DNA of 64,000 bases from NCBI GenBank assembly GCA_003993805.1, contig RSEF01000001.1:64057290-64121289 (forward strand), read 5' to 3'. Made by a program: the position numbers and the translations under genes. Below the pieces are notes generated by a model. The model made no database searches. It saw nothing but the letters and a program-made list of their open reading frames with translations, and was not told where the DNA came from. Positions within the stretch are counted from its first letter, which is position 1; each line of letters opens with the position of its first letter. Shown here piece by piece: positions 11,354 to 25,322 of this stretch. The DNA is from Himantopus leucocephalus (lineage: Eukaryota; Chordata; Aves; Charadriiformes; Recurvirostridae).

Positions 11354-14300
11354 AACCCCACTCACTGCTGAACTTCCCCCAGCCGTCGCAGATTTACGGA
11401 GCTCTGAACCGGAGCATGGCCATCCCAGGAGAAGGTGTGCTCCTTGCAGACCCAGGCGAAAAATGCCCTGGGAAGGGTTGCTTCTAGTTGGTAAATCCTG
11501 TTTGTGGGACAGGTATCCTCCTTTTCTGCTTTCAGGCTGAAATCTGTGACAAGCCCACTGGATTTGGTATGGAGTTAAGAAAATAATAGGCAGGGCAAAT
11601 ACTTGTCCCTCATGCCATTTACTAGCAAGACAGACATCCTGTAAACTTCTCTTGCATACAAGGGGGTGTCACACATGGAAACCTCCCTTACCAGCAATTC
11701 CCAGGTTATCCTTCAGCCATTCCACCCAGCCATCAGCTTTGGTTCAGATCCTCTTTTCTTCTACTTTGGAAACCCTTTGAACTTTCCAAACAGGTGCTTT
11801 TCAACATCATCCCATCTTATCAGTCACAAGAGAAAACGAGATGCTCCTTGCAACATGCTTAGGAGTAGGAATTAGTGCCCTCTACCCCCCACCTGCACTC
11901 CTAAAGATAAAACATTATTCTCTTTCTCTCCTGAGCTATGAGGCTTGATAATCACCACCAGCTGCCTGCACCTCCCAGTCAGGCGTCCACCGCAGGGGGA
12001 GAAGATTTCCCGGATAATGCAGATGAATGTCAGTGATCCCTCTGCTCAGCCACTTCTATCTTCTCATTAATTTTTATTTTAGGAAGAATGTGTGGTTAGA
12101 TACACTCCCGTCCCTTCCCTCTCCCTGCCCCCACTGGCATTTCTTGCCTTCTTCTGGGATTGCCCCTCACCTTTTAAATTGCTATGGTTGTGTCTCCCTC
12201 TCCTGCTGGTTCTCCTCTGCACCTTCCTTATCGGGCTCTTATAATTGTATTGGCAGGCCCTGCCTTATTTGTCCAATGAACTGACAATTCTTGAGCTGAT
12301 ATCCCATCATATGACCTCTTCATGGAGCGGAGACCAAAATTACTGTGTAACCAGGGGGCAATAAACCACACCTGATAAGATGAAAGGCTTTCGGCTTTTT
12401 CCAGATTTGAGATACTGGAAAAGTGGTGGGGGCGGTGGGGAAAGAACAATTGAAGAGGTAAAAAATGGTGCAGCCAGTTGTGATGAAGGATATTTAATTA
12501 TCTGATTTTATTAATCAAGCTTCTCCCCAGGCAACAGGATAGACAAGCGAGTGTCTTTCACACTGATGAAATGCATGGGTAGAGAGTGGGAAGTGCTTTT
12601 CTTTGTTCCCTTTGCATCCCTCTGCCCAGTGGCTCAATGGAGCTGTTTGCGTAAAGGAGGATCTCTTGCCTTCCTGGTTGTGTGATGAGGTGGCAGCTGT
12701 TGCGTGGGTGCAAAAGGTCTTGTGGCCCTCTCCACAAGGAGACAACACCTTGCTGTTTCAATCGGTGCACGCAGGGGGATGCCGCTCTGGCCAAGCTGTC
12801 CTCTCCTGCTTTGCTGCCAGTGCCTGTAATTCTGGCTGGGCACACAAAGAGGGATGTCCCCCCCTTCTCTGCCTAGGCAGACTGGGAGAGTAGGTAATTT
12901 ATGGGCTGAGAAGAGGTGAGCATGTCATCTGTATGCAGAGGGAAAGGAAAGAAAGATGCTCTGAATCTACACCCTGACTGAAAACTGCCTGTTTAATAAC
13001 AAGGCTTCCACTTTTCCTTGTGGTTCCTGATTCAAAAAACACGAAAAAGCACAAGGAGAAACCTGGTGCATTCTCTTACAAATGGCTTAATTTCCCTACT
13101 CATCTTGCCTAAGATACTAAAAAAGAGGCCACTTCTTGCTTTTACTGGCTTCCTATAGAGTAATGGCTTCAAATCTTTCTTCCCGGATGTCATGAGTTGA
13201 ATGTCCTTGGCCTGGCCTCCAGTGTATTAATTTAGCATATACGACAGTGTCTGGACTCTCTGATGTTTACTGTGCTACCTTTTATCTGGAACCTTTCAGG
13301 CACAGGGCAACCAGCTCTAGGAACCAGGAGACTGTTTTTTAAGCCTCCCCTGATGTCCATTTTTCCAAAGGCTCTATGTAGGTGCAGGAGTGAAGCCCAT
13401 GGATTTGTCTGCTTCAGTTGCCAAGTGAAGCCCAAGAAAGGACACATTTTCCTTTGCTGTGGAAAGCTTTGGCTTTGGTTTGTTATTAAAGCCCCTTTGT
13501 GTTCAAGGGGTTCATTTCTTGTTGCGGGGGAGGAGGATTCCACGTGAAAGTCTCATAGGTCCCAACACTCCTTATGAGAGGACTCCTATCTTTGGAGGTC
13601 ACTGCCTGGGTAAATTAGCCTAGAGACTTCAGGGTAAAACCCACACCTCCTATGCCTTCTCTTTGCTCCAGCTCTGTTTTTGCTGAGTTAAATACACACC
13701 ATTTTGAAAGGAAGAAATGTAGCCTTCTGGCAGTTACGCCTCTATGAATGCTCACACCAGCTCCCAAAGAAATCTATATGACTCCGTGTTAAAAATTTTC
13801 TGAAGAAAAGAGAGCTGAGACAGGCACACTCCAAGTTTTCATCTTGGTGAAATACCTTTATTCAGTGATCACACTGACAACACGTAACAAGTGAAACCAG
13901 AGTATCTCCGTATCCAGAGAACATATACTGCCTTTCTCCACCGCTGCCAACTCGCTCTGGGTAGGGACCTGCTGAGACAATGCTGTAGTCCCATGTCATA
14001 AAATCAAACAGTGCATGTTTGTATAACTATACTGTCTTAGTCTGTGACTTTAAACCTCCCTGCTGCTCGCAGGGAGAAGTTGATTTTCCATGTGCGTTTA
14101 AATGAGATGCACACATGCAAATTTACAACTTGAAAGCTTCCTTGTGAAGGCTTTATTTTTGTTCTGTCTTATTGTATTGTTCTTTTTATTAAAACTGAAG
14201 GCAATGCCAACTGAGAAATATATTTTTGTTCTTCTATATAGAAAAACACAAGAAGCATTAAAGTAGGAAACAGGATGAATAAGTGACAACTCTTGAAAGG

Positions 14301-17300
14301 GGATTAGAAAGCAGCAGTGTAATGATGCATAAATCCCATGTTTTGCATAGAAAAGTTTCTTCAGAATAAAATGCAGATTTGATATCAAATATTTAAGTAA
14401 TACTGAAAGACTTGAACATTTAAATATTTTTTAATACAAAAATGGAAAAATAGTGATAAATACTATGTCATTAACAAAAAAAAAATTGAGACTCTTTGGA
14501 ATGTCTGCTAGTTTGGAATTTCTTTGCCTTGTATTACATTAAAATAAAGATGACTGGCAAAAAATAGAAGCTTGAAATGCAAATGAACATTTTGCAAATT
14601 AGAATACTTTAGTTGACCCCCTTTTTCAAATGATTTAGTTGCTGGAATGTAACAAATTATTTATGTTCAAAACATGAAATGATTTATTTTAAATTACCAA
14701 AGAATGAAGAAGTTATTTTTCTGCCAAGTTCTAATTTGATGGCTTTTGTAGGGTAGTTTGGGGATATTTTTACATTTCTGCTTGACCTGGAAATGCAGAT
14801 GACTCTCATTTGTTACAATCATTGTGCTACCTGTCTAATTTAGTCTATAAATTCCTTGAGGCAGGAAACACACCTTCCCCTGGGGTTGCTGAGCTCTGAA
14901 GGCAACTTCTTCCACCAGAAGGCAGGTGTCTGGAACAAAATCATGCTGTGTTGATTTCCTCAACTTGTCCTGCCTGTGCCAGGCAAATCTAGAGGTCCAC
15001 AAACCCTGTGAGGTTTTTTAAATATGGTGAGCTTTCAGAAAGTGAAAAATCCTGGATGTGAGGACTTGAAATTAACTTGGGATCAATATTTGGGAGGTTT
15101 TTGTCCTATATTGCCTGTCTCAAAGAGGAAAAAGAACTTTATTTATGCTGTCAGTCAGGAAGTGTGACCATTCCTGCCCCACTGGTCTCTTCCTCTGCAT
15201 GAAGGCAATAATTAGACGACATTCCACCCGGAGCCTCTGAAGCCTCTTCTTTAAGCTCCCACTTTTGTATGTGACTCAGAGTCAGAGCTGTCCAGTGTTT
15301 ATGCACAGCATGGATGCTGTAGTTGACAACACCTGATCTCTGAGGGCTTGTGCTCAATCAGCTGTTCAGAGCGAGTCTATATGCTCAGATGGTCAGGGGC
15401 ACCGGTGCATAGGTGCACCAGCAATTGTCAGCGATGGTGCAGCTGCAAATGGCCCACATTGCCCTCTGGAGCCTCATGTCCTTGTAGGTTGCCTTCCATC
15501 CTTTACGACTTACTGGTCTCTGACAGTCTCCCCAGTGACAGCTGCTCTGATCTTCTCAAAGTTCAACAGCTGGCAATGATCTAGCAGAAAGACCATGCAG
15601 CCTGCCTTCTGGAGTCCTTTTAACCTCAGATTTATTAGCCCTGTTGTCTCCATAGATTTCTCAACAAGCTCATAAATTAGAAATATTAAGAAAAGGGACA
15701 CTGTAGGTTTAAACGGATAACATTTATTATGTTTTTTTATGGCACAATTATTATCAATTGACATTTAAAATGGCATCATAATCCATCAAGGTGAAACAGA
15801 CTCAGAAAGATATTTCTCCCAGGCCAAAAATAATAACAACAGGAGCAGCAAGACTGCAAAAGGGGAAGCACAAAAACAGTTTGAGTCCAGGTTACTGATT
15901 TCATAGTTTGGACGTGGCTTTTAGCAACTTCACCCTCTGTTTAATCCATTCTCATATTTCATAATGCTTCTTCACCCCTGCCAGGCCCCTCAAGCCCTTT
16001 ATAGAGGTTTTTCTATCAAAAATCTTTAGTTAATCCATGATGGGGAGCCTGGCTCTTTGCTTCAAACAGAGCAGGACCTGTTATATGTGGGAAGGGCTGA
16101 AGAGATCAAAGGTTGTCCTTTCATAGCAATTTGGGCCTCTGAGCAGCAATTGCCATGGAGAACTGTCCGGCATGGCTATAAACTGGCTTTGATCTGTCTG
16201 CTGTTTGGCTGACAGAAAGTTAAAAATAAAGAAGGAATGTGCTTAATTTAGCCCATTCTTGCAAACATGGGAAGAACAACAATTCTCTCCCCACTTACTG
16301 AAGAAGGCTACAGAGGCTACATGTACAGAAATGAAAGCAATTCTCCAGATGGGGAAAAAAAAAAGGCCCAGGAATTGATAACACAGTAAAACAGAAAGTC
16401 CATGACCTCTAGCTCATTATTTCAAATTGGTTGTAGTTTGGTAGTGAATATATGTCCATAATGATGCATGAAAATGAACTTCCTGTGTCCCAGCATGGTT
16501 CTTCATCATCCAGATGTGGAGAAGCCACTGAATCCTGCCATGAATCACTAGCGCTATGCTGGACTGCTGTTGTTTTGTAGCAGTATCTGCAGTTAAGGAA
16601 TTAGGCCTTCACTGCAGTTTCTATTACGGAGATGCCCAGCAGAAGATGACAAGATGTCTCTTTGGCCAATGAGGAGGAGACTGGCACTTCCAAATGTGCA
16701 ATTCAGGTTATCCTCATGTAAATGCTTGAGAGACATGCTCCTAACTTCCCGCAGGAGGCAGTTGTCTCTCTTAATTTTCAAGAGAGAAAGCCCCAAGAAG
16801 TAGTTTAGATTACTTATCTAAAAGTTAGGTGCCTAGAGTGCGGGAACGTTCCTCCCCACCCCCTTCAAATCAACCATGCAATGCACAGATTGGGAGCGTG
16901 AAACTGACCTTTTTTGTCCTGTGTTCTTAACCATGCGTGCACTGGACTGTTTTGTTTTGGTAGGCAGCTTTTTCCAATGTGCTTACATGAAAAAAAAGCA
17001 CACACAAATAAAGTGAGCCTAGCACTAGGCAGAAGTCCGTAAGGTTAAGCTGACCATTGGTGTCTTGGCTGTATGGAAAATGTTTATGCTGTACTAAAGG
17101 AGTGGCGCTGCCAGCTATTGTCTCATTCCTGAGAAGACTGGTCTAGAGTCATTCACGTCTTGGGTATAGTTTTATGGGATGTAGCTTTCTCATGCTGGGA
17201 ATATTCAAGAGATGCTCCTACACCAAATCAGGAAGAAAAGTCAAACTCTCAAGGACTGAAAAAAAAAAAAAAGGCTTTTTTTTCAGTTCATTAGTCTCAG

Positions 17301-18478
17301 CTCAATAAAAACACTTCATTTTGATCCCAATAAAATGCCTTGTCTTGCTGTTGAACTTTCAATTCATTTTTCATCATAATTATTTTTAAATAAAGACATA
17401 ATCTCAGACATGGAAAACCACCCTTTTAAAATCTGTTGGAACAACATTTTTCAAGAATTCAAAGAATTGTCATAAACTTTTTTTTTTTTTAAAATGAATA
17501 ATGAATTCAAACAACACCAGCATGGTGGTGTAGTGCTCTGTGTGTGCAGAGCAAATGTATATGTTGGCTGCTGACCCAGTTTCCTGATCTCCTAGATGCA
17601 ACTGGAAAATGAGCTGTTTGCCAAAAAAAACCCAAACAAAACATTCAGGAAAAGTTATACTATGTATGCTTTTCCTAAGGCTGCCGTCTGTCCTGATTAA
17701 CAGGAGGCATAGTTAAATACCTGGTCATATTATATTGTTAAACGCACTTTTTTCAAAGGCTGTTCCTCTATTTCTGTAGCTATTTTTTCTCAAATCCAGC
17801 AGTCCAATCTGTGAAGCATCCTGGAAAGAAGTTACTGCATCTATACAGACAATTTATGTGGGAATAAGGAAATTCTGTATTTCATGCATAACGGGGCTTT
17901 TATCTGTCTGGAGTGGTCACAGATTTCAGTGTGTACAAGTCTGACAACCTTACCTTTCTCTAAAATTGCTTTGATTTCTACAGGAAAAAAAACCCCACAT
18001 TACTGTGTCATGAAGTTCCCAGCTGTCTCTGACACCCTGCATGGATTTTAACCAGTCAACACCTTTCACATGACAGGCTTTGCAAACAGTCTTGTGAAAC
18101 AGTGCTTTAGTTACCAGTAATTAATTCAATGTTCTGGCTCACAGAGCCAGTATTCGGTGATCACTGTTTGAACCATTTCTGCTTCTCAAAGCCAGGCAAG
18201 AGAGGGCAGTGTGACCTGTGGGACAGCACACCGGGGCTGCAACGGCTCAGGTGGGCAAGTGAAAATTGTCTTACATCTTTGTCTTCCACTTTCAGTTGAG
18301 TCATCCCCATAGTGAAAAGATGTCACAGAATGAGAAGTAATACTCTTATCTGTCTTATCCATGCAAAGATTCTATTGCAGTTACTTCAAACAGTAAAACT
18401 TGTGATTCACAAGCCAAAAAATCCCTTGATTTTTTGCATATATGGGCTTCTGCAGCCTTGCAGGGTGGGAAAGATTGT
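11354..18478. other. no gene recognised; upstream of ISX
   Basis: Seven kilobases of intergenic-looking sequence. The first 150 bp (11354-11500) are fairly GC-rich and would contain any ISX promoter or non-coding first exon, but I cannot point to a convincing TATA box or initiator. Open frames here are short and unlike known proteins. At 17255-17287 an A14 and a T8 run, flanked by ACTG and CAGT, form an inverted repeat. Confidence 0.6.
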
Positions 18479-18560
18479 AGAATCATAGAATTGTCTAGGT
18501 TGGAAGGGATCTTTAATATCATCAAGTCCAACCATTAACCTAACACTGCCAAAACCACCA

Positions 18561-19427
18561 CTAAACCACGTCCCTAAGCACCACATCTACCCGTCTTTTA
18601 AACACCTCCAGGGATGGTGATTCCACCACTTCCCTGGGCAGCCTGTTCCAATGCTTGATAACCTTTTCTGTGAAGACAGTTTTCCTAATATCCATCCTAA
18701 ACCTCCCCTGGTGCAACTTGAAGCCATTTCCTCTTGTTCTATCACTTCTTACTTGGGAGAAGAGACCAACACACACCTCGCATGGTCTAGAGCAGAAATC
18801 TTATGAGGAGCGGGTCAGGGAACCAGGACAAAACTAAACAACCCCAGTTCCCTCACCTCAGAAGACTTCTGCTCTAGACCCCTCACCAGCTTCATTGCCC
18901 TTCTCTGGACATGCTCCAGAACCTCAATGTCTTTCTTGTAGTGAAGGGCCTCAACACGGTATTCGAGCTGCAGCCTCACCAGTGCCGAGTACAGCAGAAC
19001 AATCATTTCCCTAGTCATGCTGGCCACACTATTCCTGATACAGGCCAGGATGCTCTTGGCCTTCTTGACCACCTGGGCACACTGCTGGCTTATATTCAGC
19101 CAGCTGTCCACCAACGCCCCTAGGTCCTTCTCCGCTGGGCAGCTTTCCAGCCACTCTTTCCCAAGCCTGTAGCGCTGCATGGGGTTGTTATGACCCAAGT
19201 GCAGGACCCGGCACTTGGCCTTGTTGAACCTCATGCCATTGGCTTCGGCCCATCAATCCAGCCTGTCCATATCCCTCTGTAGAGCCTTTCTATCCTCTAG
19301 CAGATCAACACTTCTGCCCAATTTGGTGTTGTCTGCAAACTTACTGAGGATGCACTCGATCCCCTCATCCAGGTTGTTGATAAAGATAGTAAAGAGAACT
19401 GACCCCAAAACTGAGCCCTGGGGAACA
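18561..19427 (-). pseudogene. CR1 ORF2 C-terminal remnant (broken reverse transcriptase)
   Basis: The two open stretches (19234-18815 and 18776-18561) are the decayed end of CR1 ORF2, the endonuclease/reverse transcriptase that drives target-primed retrotransposition. The second catalytic aspartate of the palm box is changed to asparagine (AAC at 19330-19328), the N-terminal endonuclease and most of the palm are absent, and the frame breaks at the inverted segment. The copy cannot be active. Confidence 0.88.
18785..18824 (+). repeat. inverted duplicate of CR1 sequence inside the copy
   Basis: GTCTAGAGCAGAAATCTTAT and the following GAGGAGCGGGTCAGGGAACC are the reverse complement of the CR1 stretch that also occurs, in normal orientation and slightly deleted, at 18847-18880 (GTTCCCTCACCTCAGAAGAC then TTCTGCTCTAGACC). 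The two form an imperfect inverted repeat with a 22-base spacer. Confidence 0.8.
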
Positions 19428-20556
19428 AATTTACAGAAATATCTATGAAAGATGCCTGTAAATTAAAATCAGTTAAAAGCTGGTCACTAAAGCCCCCTTT
19501 TTCAGGTGACTCATTCTAGAAAGCACAAGAGAAGCTGAGATTTATCCTGTCTCTTTAAACTTCAGACTTCCCAGCACCTAGACATGCAGTTTTAAAGAAA
19601 TTAATAATGGGAAAAGTGACAATTATTCATGTTTTAATCCTGTTGAATATGCCAAACCCTACTTATCCCACAAAGTGTTAGGGAGTGAACTGATCCTAAT
19701 CCAGGCCCTGCTGGGCCAAAGTTTCTTGCCTAACGAGACCTTAAATGTTATTTCAGGATGACCTGGGAGCTGGGATGGTTTGTATTACCAAATTTCTCTA
19801 TAGGTCCTGAACAGGAATGACAGAAGGGCATGAAGATGTGTTCTCAGAGCCACACAAAGGGAGTACCAAGAGGAGAATAAACTCTTTGTTGACAGAGGAA
19901 CGAGAACAGTAGACAAAAAAAGCCTATTTGATAGCAGCAGAAGATACTGGGCAGGAGCAAGATACAGCAGCAGAGCAGACTGGGTGATATTATCCTTGCA
20001 ACCTGTCCTATCAACACATCATCTTCGTCAGTGATAAAATTCAGGTCAAACTCCATGAAGAGAGAGTAAAAGATTGCACTGTAGTGATTCATTAGTTCTG
20101 CTTACAAAACCTGGGGAAAATGTCACTTCCAAATTTAGACAATACATCAAAATTTCAACCTCTGCCAGGGATGGTCATGTCAGGCTGTCCAGATGGCAGA
20201 ATGGCAAAGCAAGCACACAGTCCACTGAGGCCCTGAAAAATCTTGGGACAGCACAAGGTATCTGTGTACCAACTAACGAAGGAAAAATATCACCTGCAGG
20301 CACACAAAGGAGACATTCATCCACTTACTGAGGAGGTATAAGCCCCTCTTGCTAGGGAGTTCTCTCCCCTCCTGAGCCAGCCCCCTCCCAGGTTCCTTCC
20401 CTCCACTTTGGTAACATTGCAACTTTCCCTGTCCACTCCCTCGGGATCCTGAGAAAATGATGAAGTGCACAATATTCCTAGGCTTTCAGCATTTTGTTTT
20501 GTTTAATGGGCTCCAGTGGGAACTCCTATTAATCTACTCTAGAGAGAAGAGCTTTT

Positions 20557-20585
20557 TTGTTGTTGTTGTTGCTGCTGTTGTTGTT
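20557..20585. repeat. (TTG)n microsatellite
   Basis: About nine trinucleotide units, mostly TTG with two TGC-type interruptions. Confidence 0.85.
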
Positions 20586-23500
20586 TGCCCCCTTCTGCCT
20601 GAGGCAGGTCATGAATTATGTGCCCGGTGTTCTTCCTCACTCCTGGACTTTCCTGTGATGTCCCACAGGGGCCCATTAAGAGCTTTCTTGCTGCATCCCT
20701 CCAGAGAAAGGCCAAGTGCTGAAGTGGCAGAGGCAGGGGAAGAGGGAGGCTCTTGTGGCTCAGAGAATTACAGGATCTTTGGAGGGGAGCAGCAAGTCAC
20801 CATTAGGGTTTGGATAAGGGCAGGACATCCCCAAAGCTACATGGGCATGTGGGGTCTGCTGGGGGGTTGAGTTGCATACCGAAATAAATTGTCTGATTAC
20901 AGGGCAAAAATATAGTTTGGATGTGTTTTTCCTTAAGTTGATCTCTGAGTCATGGTTATTTCCACTCTTGTAGTGGCACAAGAACTCAGACTTCAGGGAA
21001 ACGGACACTTCTGACCTGCAGCTGACTGCAGGTCCTTCTGTGGTCGGGCCCACGAACTACACACACTCAAGCCAAAGTGTAGCTCCAGCTGCTAAAGCTG
21101 CCTATGCCTTTGGGGAAGAAAAGCCCTAATTTGGTTCCCCTGGGTGACACCTAACATACCTGCTTTCATGCATTTCAGATAAATTTCCTGCAAGAAACCA
21201 TCCCGTGTTTTTCTAACGACAGACATTTTAAACAGATTTCTGTATTTTCTGATGTGATGCTGCCACAGGCTATGAAAATCGCTTGGGCTACATAGTTGGG
21301 TTTTTTCTTTTTCCCTGGCAGTTAAAAACTGTAGGAAAGCAACCTTTCTGTAGTTGTGTGCACACCTGGCCTCTCTTCAAGTGCACCGTCTGCTTTTTAT
21401 CCATGAAATCACATACCAGAAAGTCCATCTAAAGAACATTATTAGCTGAAGCGGCAGAGTCAAGTACTGGAAAGCTAAGGCAATGCCAGACTTGAGATTG
21501 CTTCTGCTCATACATTAAGAGGCAGATGCATTAGGACATACTAAAAGCTTTTGTAGATGTTCAGACTACTGCAGAAGGTGGGAGGATCTGTCTCACAGGC
21601 AGGACTGATGAATTTCGTGAAAAGTGACCCATTTGCATGAAGTCTCCCTCAACCATGGCTCCCAACCCCCTTCCCTCTGCTGATTTTGGTCCATTGTCTG
21701 TGTCCTCTGCAACTTCCAGTAGGTACTACACTCGGCCGCAGACAGAGGAAGAGGAGGAGGCAGATGAGTATTGCCCGGTTCAGAAAACCTCTGGGAAGGA
21801 TGAAAGGGCATTTTTCAGGCCAGAAGGCAAAAGAAGGGTTTTGAGGCTAATACTTCTATTCAGGAGCTGCGAGGTAGGTTGCTCCTCTCTGTGTTTTTTT
21901 CCTGGCTCATTCAGCCTCCTTTGGTGATGAGCTGTCAGTCGTTGCTAGTGAGGCACTGAAAAAGGGCTACAAACCAGTGCTATTTTCCGACGCAGTAAAT
22001 GTTTCCACAGCCCACCCTGAGAAGAAAAGGAAAATTTACCCCCCACCTCAACAGAGCGCAGAGCAGCTGAGCTGTGCATGGCCAACACAAGGCACTGAGA
22101 AGCGCTCTTGCATGGGCAAAGAGAAATCTGGTCAAGGATGGGTGAGGGCTGTTAAGGGCAGCTGGAGCAGGGTTTCTCCCTCTCCCCCCACCCCTGCCTG
22201 CACTAATGGTAATGTAACAGGGCAGTGAGCTTCTTTTCTGACTGAATACTGAAGCTTATTCGCAGTTTAGGTTGCCAAAAATAAAACTAATTGGCTGAAG
22301 TGTTCCATTTAGTTGTATTATTATGGGTGTAAGTTTTGAAAAATGAAAACATTTTCAGATTGTCAGTGCTCTTTGTATGAAATTCATGAAAACAGCATTT
22401 TTAAAAGTGAAAAATCTTTTCTGTCTTCTTTATTTATTTAGGAAAAAAAAAGTCCCTGTAATTTCCCTTTAGCTTTAGGTACAGCCCTTCCCTCTGCTGG
22501 ACGCTGACAGCAGATTCAAGCAGATGTTGCTCTATCTGTGACATACAAGTTGCTATTTCCAGCTTTCCTTCATGGCCAGGAGGGCTAGAAGCATTTCTCA
22601 ATAATGAAAACAGAGATGTTGTTGTCATCAAAGCAGAGCTGGAGTCCTAGGTACATGCCTGTGCATTAATCTGTCCTGGGTGTCACATAGATTTGTTCCT
22701 CTGGCTCTGCAAAGGCAGGTACTGCCTTGGATGTGCTTTATCCACAGGAACTTTCCTGCAGACACCAAACGCTAATTGCTATCCCTATACTGTTGACATG
22801 ACTATGTGAATACACAAGACAGTCACTGTCAGCTTTGGTAGGTTTTTTTTGTAAATACTTTCCTAAATTTTGTTGACACACTAGTACACCAATGGTAGAT
22901 GTGAGATGAGGTTAAGAATCAGTTGCTAATTACCCATCACTTCCTTTGTTAAATAATAAGTTTCTTTTACTCCATTGAGGAACTATGAAGAATATGGAGT
23001 GCAAACTGACATTATTTTTACATTTCCAAATCTGTCACCTTTAAATCAGTGCTCAGATCCCATTTCATATTCTGGCATTGGTTATTGAGAAATTGTACTA
23101 AATAAACAAAACTTTACTGCCAAGGAATTTCAATCCTACATTCAAGCGTCCTCCTGCTTATACATGAAGACCTATAGTTTCACTTAAACATTTAAAAAAA
23201 GTCGAAACATAGTGTGTTCAGGGCCCCACTTGGCCCCCATAAAAGTCAAATAAAAAGTTTCTTTGATTGAAATGGTGGCTGGATCAAGCTTGCAGCATGT
23301 CTGTGCTTTTTCATTAATACCCAAGTGTTAAAACTACCAAATTCATCTGAAATATTAATATTCTGAGACTGTATTTTGAATTCAAGACTTCTGAAGATGC
23401 ACATTTTGGATTTGGGGTTTATAGTTTATAATAGAAATATCACATTCTAATAAAAAATCCACCTCAGGCATAACAAGCTAAATGGCTAAATATTCATTTG

Positions 23501-24675
23501 GCTCCACCTTAATACATCACAGCTACACAGCAGTAAAAAAATTGCACACACACACATAAACACGAAGTCATACATAGCCAAGGACTGTTTTCTCTTGATA
23601 ATGCAAGGTAATAGCGATACAGATGGCATAACACAATTCACAAAAAGCAGTAAGACAGCTGGCACTGAATGCATTTGAAATAGGGTAGAGACCGTACAGG
23701 GAGGATGCAATTGAGACGAGGATGCGGTGAGAAACCATGTCAGTGCAGACATGCTCAAGCCAATGTACAACAGAGACAGTGTCCCACTTGGGACAGTGCA
23801 GCACCATGCAGATGACCTATTTGGATGTGGAAATAGCGTAGCTGTTCATGTGGAGCATCCACAGGTGACTCTGCACAGTTAATATCCAGCCTGGATAATG
23901 GGTATACAGAGCATCAAGGAGAGCTGCAGTGCAATCTCTTTATTTCCTGCTTCACCCTCAGAAAAGACAGTCTCTGTCTTCGACAAAAATCTTTCCATTA
24001 AGAACTTTCCACCATGTGTGACTGAGCTAATCAAATCCAGAATAATTCAGTCCAAAGAGAGTTCAAGAGTCCCTAGTCTGTGGACCCTGCCAGACTACAC
24101 TTTGTTATAACAAAGATTCATCCAGCTTGCATATCTCTTCTATTTGCAGCTGGGGCAGGGAGAAAGAGGGGCAAACAACATTTTAAACCTCATGTCCAAG
24201 CTGGTTGCTTAATCCGACTCATGCCTGCCCAGTTTTCAGTTGCTGTTTAGTGCTAATGGTTAGCTTCTCCTCCTCCTTCTGTCTCCACAGTGATTTGTTG
24301 ACAAATGTTCCTGGTGACCTTTAAGAAGGCCAAATATATAGAGAGTGTTTTAAAGACGCAGAGAGAAAGAAAGGGTTTGTACAGGCTTGTGTATGTGATG
24401 AAGAAGCTGTGATGAGTTGCTTCCTGAGAGAGAAAGAGAATGACAACAAGCATTTGCTTAGTGACCTTATGCATGGCAAAACATGACCAACAAACCATCT
24501 GTGCATTTTTTAGGTCGATGCAGCCAAGATTCCTGCCTGGGGTGCTGGCTGAGTATCCCTCCGTCACAGCTCAAGTCCTGGACTTCAAGTGCACTAGACA
24601 CCTTAACGTGTGGAGGAAATAAGGTTAATGTACTTTCTGCATTGCTCGTGTAGACTTAGTTCATGGATGAGAAAA

Positions 24676-24702
24676 GCACTAGTGTTTGGCTCACACTAGT
24701 GC
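24676..24702. repeat. short perfect hairpin
   Basis: Perfect 10-bp inverted repeat GCACTAGTGT / ACACTAGTGC around TTGGCTC. Role unknown. Confidence 0.6.
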
Positions 24703-25322
24703 AGTGCAGTGGGAGCACTTGGAGGACCACAGACAAAAGGAGTGAAGCTATTTGCAATTTGTGCAATGTACCTGATTCATGTGTTGGCTGGCCTGGAATA
24801 TTGATCAGGTGAGGTTTTACTTTTTGGCTTACAATTACAACTGTTACAAAGCTTTCTGATCAAAGATGATTTAAATACCTCACTTGGTACCTGAAGTTTC
24901 ACCCAGGACAAATGGCACATGTACTAGGTCAGAGGAAAAGGGAATGGCTCTGTGTCTTCACAGGCCCTCCTTCACATCATGGCTGCATTCAGCCTTTCAG
25001 TGGGTCCTCTCTATGCAGAGTCCAAACATGTAGCCTCCAGACCAATAGCCTGCAGTCACAAAGTAGACAAGTCTACTTGGTCTCAAAGAAAGGTTGGAAG
25101 CTGTGGGGTTGGAAACACACTCCAAACTGATGCAATTTGCTACTAACGTGGGGACTGTAGTCATATTATTCCTTGAGCTTGCAGTTTGTGTTTGATTCTC
25201 CTAAATTTAGCTTCCACCTGGAATTCTGAAGGCACTAGACTGAGTTTACAGATCACCTCTCCTTTAGCACCTAAGAACCTCCTTGTGCTAGGTGCTGTAA
25301 AAGTATAGAACTATAAAGTATA

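Larger units (their letters stand above)
18479..19427 (-). mobile_element. CR1 LINE, 5'-truncated, with internal inversion
   Basis: A younger CR1 copy running from the AATCATAGAATTGTCTAGG 3' terminus (18480) leftward through the 3' UTR and the C-terminal part of ORF2. On the minus strand the reverse transcriptase core FADD box reads FADN (19339-19328). This is followed by an [17 protein letters not shown] segment, a SQQCA..KKA..IL block and, after a break, a [17 protein letters not shown] ending. The 5' end stops at about 19427, within the palm domain, as in typical 5'-truncated CR1. The normal stretch between the YEERLRELG and SDRTRGNG regions is missing and replaced by an inverted copy of neighbouring CR1 sequence at 18785-18824. 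Confidence 0.93.

Noticed and set aside
10927..11487. 186-codon plus-strand open frame
   Set aside because: It lies opposite the ISX exon and its leader, has no recognisable family, and is explained by the GC-rich, stop-poor sequence.
17255..17287. A14/T8 inverted repeat as a terminator or RNA gene end
   Set aside because: Homopolymer runs are common here, and no promoter or RNA gene is found upstream.
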